Positions 46,501 to 57,900 of a stretch of DNA of 64,000 nucleotides are shown piece after piece. The position numbers were made by a program, and so were the translations under genes. Source of the DNA: Rallus limicola (taxonomy: Eukaryota > Chordata > Aves > Gruiformes > Rallidae); contig JAKCOZ010000003.1 of assembly GCA_022605955.1 (NCBI GenBank), forward strand, positions 60,760,179-60,824,178, read 5' to 3'. Each line of letters starts with the position of its first letter. The stretch's first letter is position 1. Under the pieces are notes generated by a model. It saw nothing but the letters and a program-made list of their open reading frames with translations. It did no database searches and was not told where the DNA came from.

Positions 46501-49500
46501 TCCCCTTCCCTTCCCTTCCCTTCCCTTCCCTTCCCTTCCCTTCCCTTCCCTTCCCTTCCCTTCCCTTCCCTTCCCTTCCCTTCCCTTCCCTTCCCTTCCC
46601 TTCCCTTCCCTTCCCTTCCCTTCCCACACTGCCTTCGTAAGGCTGGCAGGACAGGCTGGGTCAGTTCCGCTGGCACCAGCAGCTGCCAGGCGCCAGGAGG
46701 GCACAGGCAGGCCAGGACGGCTGCGGGCGGTGAGGCTCCGGCGCCACGCGCCCACGATGGGAATGCCGTGCGGCACGCATGGTGGCCAGGCACCCACTGC
46801 GGGGCTGGCTGCGGCCTGGTCAGCAGCAGCAGCAGTGTCCCTGCGTTGGGGAGCACCCCCGCCAGTGCCATGCAGCCGGGACATGCCCATGTCTGACGTC
46901 CTCCTTAATAAGCCTTCTGAAGCTTATTAAGGTCAGGCGCTGGGTCAGGTGCGAGTGCAGCCACGCTGCCTCTAATGCCTTAATCCTGGAGGAGAAGCAG
47001 CCACGGGGAGCGAAGGCCCAGTGAAAGCCCCTTCCCTGGAATCTCTCCTCAGAACCTCAGGAGCCCCTCAGACAGCACAGCTGTGCCCTGGACTCCAGCC
47101 CCGTGGCCTTAGGGGCTCCCAAGATGACTCCAGCCCCAGGCACACAGGACACAACCTCCTTGAGGGCATACAGCACCCTGGACTTGCTTGTGAGGCCCCA
47201 TCCTGCTGTTTCACCTGCAGCTCAAGGGCAGCTCCTGCTCTCTCGGGTTTCCCATGGTCTCCCACATGTGTTGGCCAATTCACACAGTGCACCCAGCCTG
47301 GCACCCCAACCACCGTTCAGAAGCAGGCATGGCAGAGGAGAGAACAAGCCACGACCCCAGTGGGACACAGCCCCTTGTTACAGGGGTTTCCTTCCCTAAC
47401 ACCGCCCAGGAAAGGCAGCAGGGTAGCAGAGCCGTCTGGGGCAGGACAACATCCCCCCTCGCCTCTCTGAGCTCTGGCATGGTGCCCAGGAATCCCAGCA
47501 CATTCCCCAGAGCTGAGCTCAGCTGGGCAGCCGCACCAGGCTGTGGGGAGGGGACAAGCTGCCAGCCCCCCACCCCAGGAACTAGGCAAGCCCTTGGCCC
47601 TTGCTGACATCCCTCAGCACGCCTCATGGCCCCGGGGCTGGGTGCTTTATGGGGGCACCAGAGCTGAGCTGGGGCTTCGGTGTCAGTCTCCATCCCATCT
47701 GTTGCCATCACACAGGGCTGGGGGGATGGGACAGGGCTGGCTGCGGCCCCAGCCTGGGCACAAGGGATCCGAGCTCTTTTAACAGCGGAAATTAGAGTCT
47801 TATTTAAAGAGCATGCTAATCAGAGCAAGCAGACGGCCCGCTCCCTCCCTGCAGCTGGCACGCCTGTCTAGACATGGGGTGCAGCCCCCCCACTAGTCCA
47901 CTCACCTGGGGGGTCTCAGCAGCCAGCCCCCTCCTCTACACTGGGGACAGACTCGCACATCACCCCACTCAGCACATGTCCCCTCGCCCCAGCCTGGTGC
48001 AGGCAATGCACGGTCACACAGGGGCATCGTCCTGCACCCCTCTGCCCCGGGGACACCAGCAGGGAAGTGCAGGAGGGCAGGTAAGGGGGTGATCTGTGAC
48101 ACTGCTGGTAATCCAAAAGCCACCCACTATGGCTGGGTCTGAGTTTGCAGGAATCCCAGTCACGCAACAGGTCTTTTATTGGTGGGACTGGGAAACCTGC
48201 CTACCATACAGAAAAAGCAGAATTAGTCGAGACAGACTTTCTCCATGGAAGCGAAAAGGGCCCAGCACCCATCCCTGATAAGTGCCCAGGGCTCCCGAGT
48301 GGCACTAGCAGGGTGGGGGCTGTGCCTGGCCCCACAGCAGCTGGCTGAGCTTGGCAAATTCACTTCCTCCACAACTGCCTTAGTTTCTCCATCTGTGTCA
48401 TGCCACTCCACCCTCCTTTGCAAAACAAGGCAAGGTCCTTGAATGAAGGGCAGCAGATAAGAAGGAAGGACCTTTATCATCAGTTGTGCCCGATAAGTTG
48501 GGTGGAAATGTGAAATCTCAAAGGTTGGCAGTGAAGTGAGCACAGGTGGGAGGGCAGCAGCGGTGCTGAGGCCCTTTCCGGAGCTCTGTCCACACTGGGA
48601 GCTGTTAATCCACCCCCTGGCACCACGGAAATGGGGCACTGGGCCGAAGGCACTGAGCGGCTGTGCCCTGGGAAGCAGTGTCTCCAAGAGGATGTGTGAC
48701 AGCGGGGCACAAAGTGCAGAGTAGGAGGAGTGAAGATGTCCAGACCCAGTTCTTGGGAAAAGCCAGGATGCTGCCCACAGCCCCCTGTGCCTGCTGCGCA
48801 CTGCACATGGAGCAGTAAGGGAAGGATTTGGGTAAGAGACGCAACAGTGGCTTATGGGCTGGAGAAAATGTCTGGCACAAACACACCTAGCTCAGCCTGC
48901 TCAGCACGCTGGAGATAGAGAAGCAGCTCGCTGAAATGCCCGTGTACCCCAGAAAACCAGTGGGCCTGGTGCCTCTGAAATCACACAGGAAAAGGCAATG
49001 GGAGCCAGTGGCTCCAGACAGAAACAGCTGAGTGCTGCACGGGCTCAGCTGGGAGCAATCCCCAGGGGAAAGGGATGCTTGTCCTCACCAGTGTCTCCTG
49101 TCCCCTCTGGACAAGGTTTCCAAGAGAAACACTTGGCTGAAGTGGGAGAAGGCTCAACCCAGGGACAAGCTTGGGACACTGGGGCTCAGACATGCTGAGT
49201 CCTTTGGCTTTAATGCTGAAAACACTGTCAGATGCCCGTGCTGGTGCCTCAGAACCCCTCCTGGCCCTGGCTCAGCTGCACACTGAGGCTGAGCTACCTG
49301 CATAGGGACAGAGAGGTCCACATCCCCAGCCCCACGCCCACCAAGGCTGGAATGAGGCAGGACCCAGCAGTCACATAGAGGAGGGAGCCACAAGTGCCCA
49401 CAGCCATGTAAAGTGCAGCAGGAACAAGGGAGGTGGGAGGAAAACGGGTCCTGTGCTGCCCTGCCAAGCTCCATCCTCCCTGCAAGCTTGGGCAGACAAA

Positions 49501-51375
49501 CCTCAGCACAGATCCCGAGCCTGCACCACCATCCTGCTGAGCTCTTGGATGCAACCCACTGCACGAGCACAAAGCCCCATCTGGCCCCCTCCTGCCCCTG
49601 CCTCCTCTCTGCCACGCACACACATCGGTTCCTGCTGCCTGATCCCACTTCCACCCCCCCAACCTCCGACGCTCCCCCAAATTCTACATGCAAGCGACCC
49701 CAGGAGAACACAAACAATGGGTGGGAGAAGGAACGGTCTGCAGCTCCCACAGTGCCCAGGGAAGCAGCAACAGCAGCGCAAGGAGAGATCGTGGCCTGGC
49801 CAAGACACGGTGGCATCCATTATTAAAGAGCTGTATCCATGCCTGACATTATTAAATGCCTCCCTCTGCTCTGAGGTGCGGCCACGCACTCCAAGCCAGA
49901 GATCAATAGCAGGAACCTGGCCAGCAGAGAGGCCACAGCAACGTGGGGCAGGAGGGCATACGGAGGAGAGGGATCCCTCTGCATGCCTGCCACTGCCCCT
50001 GGCAGGACACCTCTCTGTGCCTGACGAGGAGCCAGGTGTTGGGAGTCTCTCCCTGCTGAGCAGGGAACAGCACCAGGGCTGGAGAGGTACCCCAAGGTCC
50101 TGCTGGGACATGGCCACCCAGGTCTGCTGCTTGTGGAGCACGGTCCCATGCAAGGGACACAGCACAGCACTGCCTGGGACCCCAATGACTGTGGTGGGAG
50201 GGGGTGGTGGGTCCTGCCAAGCCCAAAGCTGCCCGTCTTAAGGGGTGAAGCACGATCTAAGGACATTCCTTGCTGAATAACTTGTGGTGCCTTAAGCGAT
50301 GCCCAAGACAAAAACAACATGTGCACACACCGCCTCTCCAACGCGGAGCGGTAGGCATGGCAGTGGGGCAGGGCACAGCCCCTCAGCCCCAGCAGTGCTG
50401 GGTGGGCTGCCAGGCTATCATCCTCACAGCGTTTCCCTGGGGCACCCCGCTTCTCACCAGCACCCAGGCACCCCTAACCAGGGTGCAGGCCACACACAGG
50501 CATCCCCACTGTGCTGGTGCCAGAGAAGACAGAAGACAAAGACAGCTCGGGGGTCCCCGCCGGGGCCAGCTCCGCGCTACTCAACAGCATCATACCCCTC
50601 TCCCAGACCCGGTCCCCTTCGGGAGGCTCCCGTGGGGTGCCCCACACAAACACCTGCCCAGCACCAACGCTGGAAATCACCCCAGACCGGCTGCAAACGC
50701 TGCCCGCATCCCCTCCCGCAGGCACACCCTGAGTCTGGCAGGGTCGGGGCTCCAGGGTTTTGCCAGGGCTCCCCGGGCTGGGTTGCCTACCACCCTACCC
50801 GCGCTCAGCCTTCCCCCCACGCCCCTCGCAGCCGCCCCGCTGTGACCCACGCCGCAGCGCTCAGCCTTCCCGGGCTGTAAACAGAGCCGGAGCTCCCCTC
50901 CCCCTGCACGGAAGCACGGAGAAACAACACCCCCGGCGGGGACCGGGATCCCCGGCACCCCGGGTCACCTCCGCACCCCGACACCTCGCACAGCTGCCAG
51001 GGCTGGGGGGGACAAGGGCTACACAACCCCCACACCCACCCCACCCCTCCCCTCCGCACCCCACCGAGGGCTTGGGGAGGGCTGCGTGGGAACCGCGCTC
51101 CTCGGGGGATGCCCGAACCCCTCGGGCAGCGCCATCCCCGCTCCCGCCCCGCACACCTTGAAGACCTCGGAGAAGAAGCCGGCCCCGATCTTCTCGCAGT
51201 AGAAGTCGTCGATGCGCGCCAGGGTGGAGACGGCGCTGCGCAGCGCCCGGTACGAGGAGGGCCGCAGCCGCCCGCAGCCCGGCCAGGGCCCCGCCGCCTC
51301 CCCTTCGCCCTCCCCGGGCCGCCGCGGCAGCTTCTCCCACTCCATATCGGTCCCGCCGAGCACCCCCAGTGCCAT
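40543..51375 (-). CDS. TESK1: TESK1: dual-specificity testis-associated kinase, 688 aa
   Basis: Minus-strand exons: 51375-51157, 44333-44212, 44071-44023, 43799-43653, 43502-43420, 43063-42973, 42731-42648, 42169-42080, 41970-41820, 41573-40543. The sum is 689 codons in frame. The LIMK/TESK-type kinase domain spans about residues 55-320. It has a glycine loop [11 protein letters not shown] (63-73), Lys 86 in VLKMNK, HRDLTSKN (173-180), DFG at 196 and MAPE near 224-227. HRDLTSKN is the TESK signature in place of HRDLKxxN. TESK1 phosphorylates cofilin and is restrained by 14-3-3 and Sprouty proteins. The last exon encodes a proline- and serine-rich tail with conserved [33 protein letters not shown] and [12 protein letters not shown] blocks. 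An in-frame Met at residue 11 is an alternative start. It is longer than the human protein (626 aa). Confidence 0.96.
46368..46625 (+). repeat. (CCCCT)n-(CCCTT)n tract in TESK1 intron 1
   Basis: 258 bp of pyrimidines broken by a single A at 46405. The first half is about 24 CCCCT units and the second half, from about 46505, about 24 CCCTT units. The TESK1 pre-mRNA therefore carries GGGGA and GGGAA repeats. Long frames across it are artefacts. Confidence 0.97.
46903..46932. repeat. 30 bp hairpin-forming inverted repeat
   Basis: Perfect 11 bp arms CCTTAATAAGC (46903-46913) and GCTTATTAAGG (46922-46932) around an 8 base loop CTTCTGAA, in TESK1 intron 1. The AT-rich arms stand out in GC-rich surroundings. 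Confidence 0.85.
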
Positions 51376-51950
51376 TCACATCCCCGGGCGCGGCGAGGCG
51401 CGGCGAAGCGAGGCGCGGCCGGGCAGCCCCGCGGCCGGGACACCGCCGCCTTCCCCTCCTCACCCACCCACCCACCCAGCCAGCCAGCCAGCCAGCCCCG
51501 GTTCCCGGGGTGATGCTAGCGGCGGCGGCGGCGGCGCGGGGCGGGAGGCGCGGCGGGGCGCACAGCGCTCATGGCCCGGCAGCGGCGCCCCGACCCCCGC
51601 CGCGGCCCGGCGCTGCGCCTCCGCCGCCCTGAGCGCTGGCACCAGCGGGGCGGAGCCGGGGCGGGGACAGCCCTTAACTCCTTGGGACCCGCCGCCGCGA
51701 CCTGCCGGTGCTGCTCCCCCCGCCCCCCACCCCGCCCCCCCACCGCACCGGCGGGCAGCGGGGATCCCGCATGTCCTCATGTCCCGGTGCACCGGCCCTG
51801 GAGCCGAGCCGGCAGCTCTGTAGGCGCCTGCCTGGGCTGCGGGGAGCTGGGCACCCGGTGCGCGGCTGGGGCAGACCCCACGGACTGAGCCTCCGCTGCC
51901 CCGGGCCCTGCCTGGAAGCTCCTTGCAGACAAGGGAGTCTTCCTCCCCTG
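50750..51950. promoter_or_regulatory. CpG island promoter of TESK1
   Basis: CpG-dense DNA over exon 1 and the upstream flank of TESK1. It has several GC boxes and short CCCA/CAGC runs at 51460-51500. No TATA box is obvious, as expected of a broadly expressed gene. Confidence 0.75.
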
Positions 51951-54900
51951 CGTCCCGCCCGTACCCATACTGCCTGACCCTCTCCCCTGGGCCCTTCCCG
52001 GATGCCCCTTGTCGCTGCGGACCCTTTTTTGGATTCACAGCGCCCAGCCCCTGAGCAGACAGACCGAGGGTGTGGGGACCTGATCTCCCCATAGACACAG
52101 CCCCACCCCACGCGGGGTCGTGGGCCCAGTTCCCCAGTACAGCACCCGTTGCCAGGATGGCCCCACGGGTACCGGCTTGGATCTCTCCTCACGGCCATCA
52201 CGAAGCTGGATGGATGCTGTGGGGCTCTGATTCTCCTGGTGCACCCGCCCCTGCCTGCACAGTGTCCCATGGGGTCTGTCCTCGGGAGGAGCAGGGAGGC
52301 ACGGCTTCTCAGTGACCATGTGCCCAGTGCCTGCCGCACCCCTTCGGCTCTCTCCCTTTCCCTTTTCTCCCTAGTTTCCTCCCCACGCCCACCTTTTCCC
52401 TGCTCTGAGGCCGACCTGCCTAGTCCTCCCTGCCCAGGGACTTCCTGCAGCTGGATCTGCCCTTCCTCATCCCACACACTTGGCTGCTGTTCCCCTGGTG
52501 CCATCCACCTGTCTGTGCTGGCCCAGCCCTGCCCCAGCCGCCTCACCCTCCTACGATGCCCTGCTTGCTGCAGCGACAGCTTTGGTCCAGCTGCTTCCCT
52601 GTGCAGCACTCCCTGCCTGCTCCGTGTGCCCTGGACTGCTCTAGCTTTTCCCAGCAGGAACAGCAGCCCCATGGAGCGTCTCCTGGTGTAGCATTTTTTA
52701 GTCAGTGCTTGGCCCCAGGTGCCGCCAAACACAGTGGAAGTACCATGGGCTGTGAGCACTAGGGTTGCTTCCTTGCCCTAGGAGGAAGAATAACTTCCTG
52801 GACTGGAGCAAGAGAACTGAACCTCTGGCTTCAGGAGAAGCCCCTTGCATCCTCCCCTAGAATTAGTGGCATTTCTGCTCTCCCAGCTCCACAGAAGTGA
52901 GTGGATCTGTGCAGGGCAAGTGTCCTATGTGTAGGGAGGCAGAGCCTGGGGACAGGGCTCTGCCCTTCCCTATTTTGTGGGGTCTGACCCATCCCTTTCC
53001 CCACCAGTACCACTCCAGCACAGTGCCTCCACCTGCCAGGGTGATTGATACAGTGTGCCAGGGAGGCTGCTACAGCAGCAGGGAACTGTGCTGTGCAACA
53101 GGACACGTTCTTGTGCTTCCTGAGGCTGTTCCACTGACAACAGCTCTACAGAATGACAGGAGCAGCTTCACAGGCCTCCTGTGATGGGCATGAGGCGGGG
53201 AGGGGGGGGGGCAGACCAGCATCTGCTTGTGGGGATGGGAGGCTGCAGGCTTTGCCATCCGCTGTGTTGGCCAGCTGCAGCTCTCGGATGGCAGTGGGTG
53301 CCTTTCCTGCCTGCTCCAGGTCAGCCCCAGCACCTGAAACCTGTGCTGCACCCACAGCCCAGTGCCCAGTGTTGCAGGGGTGTAGGGAGCTGCTCAGAGG
53401 AACAAAACCAGCTCAGCTGGGGCCAGAATGAGAGCGAACATTGCCTCTCCCTTTCCCTTGGGTGCACGTGAGCAGCGGTCCCCTGGGGGTCAAGGCACTG
53501 CAGTAGAGATGGAGAGACCTGGCAAGGCATCTTGCAGGGAGAAGCTGAGGAACGCTGCCTGTTCAGGGCTCCTGCTGCTTACAAGTGACTGGGTTTACAT
53601 CCAATTAAGTTGTAACGGATAAATTAAAGCCCTGGAGATGTCCCTGACTATGGAAATTGCTGGTACAGGATTTACAGTCCCTTCTCTCATTACCACTGGT
53701 AACTCTAATGTGCTATTTCCACCATGCTCTGTTCCTGCCTGGCACAGCAGAATTGAGCTGAGACATAGCTAAAGGTCCCCAGTGCTCCAAATCTCTCCCA
53801 TGGCGCAGGCAGGTATGCTCTCAGCAGCTGGGTGCAAAGCCAGACTGGTCTGAGCCTGCAGCAAATCCTGAATTAAGCTCTTCAAGCCCTGGAAAGGAAG
53901 AGCAGGAGGGAGGTTTTCCTGGCAGTGCTCTGCTCCTGTGGAGCTGCAGGGGGTGTGTGTGTGGATGGGTAGGGTGGGGGTGGGAAAGGAAGGGGGCTTT
54001 TTCCTCTTTGCCCTTCTCAGTCTCTGCTCTACACCTTCCCCCTTTCATGGGGAAAAGGCTCCAGGATTCGCAAACACCTCCCTGACTGCTGGGGCAGGTG
54101 GATCAGGGGCAAGAGCCTTCAAACAACCCAGGCAGGCTGATGCTGGAGAGATGCAGGGGTTGGAGGTGTCCTTTAAGGATCAGGGCACACCATGACCTTG
54201 CATGCAGGGCAATGAAGGGGCCAGGGGAGCTTCCATGCAGGAAGCCTGGTGCTCACTGCACCCCCACCTCTGTTCCTGTGGCACTGGGTCCTTGCAGCCG
54301 CAGCTCTGGTTGAGCTCAGCCTACAGTAAACCACCCTGACTGAAGGATTGCTGTGCTCAGAGCCCTGGAGCCAGAACTGGAGCAAGACCCCCTCCATACC
54401 TGAGGCTTCTCCTCTGCTAAGGCTCAGGAAAATCAAGGGATGATGCTCTGTGTGTGTGGGGGGGGGGGGTGGGGGGGGGTGGGGGGGGTGGGTTGTCCAG
54501 GGACAGCTGCAGGATGCGAGCACAAGGCTTCATTGCAGGCACAAGGCTTCATTGCAGGAGAGGGTTTTCCAGCCTGGAGAGGCTGTGCAGACCCAGAAGT
54601 GAGCAGGACAAGGAGTATCGTATCGACTGGCTCAACTCCTTTCAGTGATTTCTCCCAGGTGTCTTCTCTACTAAGGTCTCCCAACAATCTCTGCTCTTTT
54701 CCCACATTACTGCACATCACCCAGCAGTTCTCTGCACCTGCCCATGTCCTGCATGTTCCCAGCTCCCTGCTTAAGAGAGAACCACCCCCTGACAAATATC
54801 TCCCTCTCCTGCTGCATCGAAAGTAGGAGAGAGAGGCACAGGAGGGTCTGGTCAGTGCAAAAGGGCTCCCAGAGTACGTGGGAGAAGGTCCCAGCCCCAG

Positions 54901-57900
54901 CAGTCCATGTGCAGCCTGGCAATAACCATGAGTACATGGTACAGGTGATGGAGCAGGCCTACATTTCCCAGCGCACTGTGTGTTGCTGAGCTGGATGAGA
55001 CCAGAGCCGTGGCTGCAAGCCTGCAGCATCCCACACCTCGCCGTGAGCAGAGACTCCCAAGGTCACTGCTGTGCAGGCACCTTGCTGCCTCCCAGTCCCC
55101 CCCCCCCCCCAGCGTTCCAGCGGCAGGGCCAGCGCGGGGCTGTCTGCAGCAGGAGGGCTGCGAGTCTTTGTGGTGTCATGAGTTTTCTGGGAGCAGAGTC
55201 AGCAGGGCACCTGGCAGCCTTTGCTCGCTGCCTCCTGTGACCTGCTGCTGATGCTGCTCACGCCTGGGCGCCCGTACCCTGACATCTGGGGATGCAGCAT
55301 CTGCATCCCATCCCTGCCTTTTAGCCGTGGGCAGTGGTTTCAGCTCTCCTCCTCCCCAAACAATCCCCCGTGCCCCTTCCAGGGCACACAACAGGGTGTG
55401 AGGCAGGGGACTGAACTCCACCACCTGCGCCCAGCCGTGTGCCTGCTGGAAACCCTCAGGCTGTGGGTTTGAAAACACTGAGAACACTGACTGAACAAAA
55501 GCAACCAGCACCTCTGAAAAGGAGGGTCGGGCAGCTCTGTCCGTGCCAGCACCACCTGTGACCCATGATGATGTGACACACAGCCATGTGAGCACAACCA
55601 CATCCTGGCTGTGAACCAGCACTGCAGAGAGCTTCACTGGGCACCAAGGGCTGGTCACCTTGTGCCAAACAGGTAGAGGCAGTGCTACCACCTCCAGCAT
55701 CTCCTGGCCTGCTCCTGAACACTCCCGAGCAGCTTATTTCCCCCAAACCTGCCATGCTCTTATCCTCCCACACTGCCCAGCAGGTAACAGCAGCATTATT
55801 CCTTGTCCTCTTGACCCTGGCCCCAGGGAAATGAGGCTCTTAGCAGTTCCACACTCTCCCAGGGAGGCTGTACCAGCTGTACCAGCTCTATCTCCCACCT
55901 CTCTCCAGGCTATTAGCAATCCTCCTCAGCCACAGCACAGACTCTCTGAAGTGCCTGTGGTCCTGCCGGATGCGAGCCAGCAGCCGAGATGCCAGGAACC
56001 TGGTGTGGCTGTGGGGGCCAGCTGAGCAGGGCCACATCAGAGGAGGTCTGGGGTAGGCCTCAGCTGAGTGGGTAGGAGCAGCCCTTTCACCCATGGCAAC
56101 AGCTGCAGGGGAGCAGGGCTGGAAGTGCCCGGCTGGTCTTGGCCTCTGCCTTTAGGGAAGAGCCTTCACCTGTGGTTCATCGCTGCCCTTTGATTTGCAG
56201 GGCTTGACGTTGCTGCAGGGAGCAGCAGCACAGAGGGAAAGGCTGGTGAGGGCATGCACAGCTCAGCACAGAGCCTGCCAGAGGTCCTACAGAAAGGAAC
56301 CACTTGCACAGCCCACCTCAGAGACCCTACATTAACAGACCAACAACCTCAGCTTCGCCCTGGCTTCCTTGCCCACCCTGGAGGATCCTTCTGGAGGAAA
56401 GCAGCACATCAGACCAGAGAACCCTTCCCCTGTGAGCTCTGAGCTTCTGTTTGGCAAGGGTGCATCCCGCCCCAGCCACAGCAGCATGGGTGAGAGAGAG
56501 ATTCCAAATCGCTTAAGCTCTCCTGTGCTCAGGTAGAGACTGTGGAGCCCTGCTTGCTCTCCCTGATCCCCCAGCAAGGGGCTCCCCGCCCTCAAGCTGG
56601 TAGTCACTCGGGCTACACCTCTCTGAGTAACTCCTCAGCCTGAGTGTGGTCTTACAATCACCCACAACACCTGGTTGGTTCTTGGACACAGTTTTGGCCT
56701 GTGCTAAACAGGGGAGGTTCAGGAGAGGTCATGGGCCAGGGTCCTTCCCAAAAGGAAATGTGGATGCAGCCACCTCCAGGCAGAGAGGAGAGCTGAGCTG
56801 TGTGCCTGTCCTGTGGCCCCTGCCTGCCCCTTCAGCCCCCTCTTTGTGCTGGGGCACAGAGATTGGGGTGATGGTGCTGGGCTCTGGGTGTCCACGGGAG
56901 CCTTTTGCCCAGAGGTGACCAACACTACAGCCATGTGTGTACAGCGACACTCTGTCCATGAGTTGGAGGGGCTGGAGAGCATCAGCTCTCTCGGCACTAG
57001 CAGCATCGGAAGCTCCTGTTGACCGGGAGCGCTTCCCGGCAGTTTCTCTTGTCCTGGTGCCCTGTCCAGAGCCTCTCCAGGCAGTGTAGGCTGAAAGCAG
57101 CAGGAGCTGGAGCGTGACCCAGCATGTGGAGGAAAGGCAGCTGCATGGTGTTCGCCCTGGAAGCCGCCATTATGCTGCTGCTTGCAGCTGATTCAATCAC
57201 AGCTCTTTATTGCTTCTCCCGGCTGTCAAAAATCTCATTAGGTTTAGAGAGCAACGTGAGCAGTGCTGCCGGCCTCTCCCTCCTCCTGCCTGAGTCAAGG
57301 CAGCCTGGCCTCCAGAGAAGGGCTTCAGCACACTCCAAAAATCCTTCCCTCACAAAGGCAAGGGCAAGGAAAGCAGGTGTGGAGTTGTTCTACACAGGGG
57401 CATCTCTACAGCACAGGAGAAGGGCTGCCAGGGCACATCAGCCTTGTACCCCAAGGTGGGTACAAATTCTGGAGGCAGAGTGGGTCCCAGTCAGCCTTGT
57501 TGGTGTCAAACACGTGCAGCTGATGGTCCCAGGCCAGCAGCAGCAGCAGCAAATGCTATTTGAGCTGGGACAAAGCGGTGGCAGTGTTGCCTTGACCTGG
57601 GATGTCTGCTGGCCCCAGTGAAAGGGCGCTGAGATGAATGGGTCGGGTCTTTGATGTGGCCATGCCCCGAGTGCTGCAGCCCTGTTCCCAGGCTGCATGC
57701 CACCGCAGCACATTAATGCCTTTGATTACCTTGGCCTAATTTCTGTCCACCTGTGTCATGGGTGGCTTGCCACCCCACCCTGCTGAGCTCCTGTTCTGCT
57801 GTGGCTGGTGATTGCACCAGCACTGGGCAAACTGGTCTCCCGGGGTAATTGCAGCCAGGAGAGACCCAGTGCTGTGGGTAAGCCCAGGGTGTCATCACCA

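Noticed and set aside
46008..46930. Long Gly-Arg-Glu-Lys and Ser-Pro-Leu-Pro repeat frames
   Set aside because: They are translations of the CCCCT/CCCTT arrays inside TESK1 intron 1.
54520..54557. Perfect 19 bp tandem duplication as a functional element
   Set aside because: A single tandem copy beside G-runs is most simply replication slippage. It is noted in the interval entry only.
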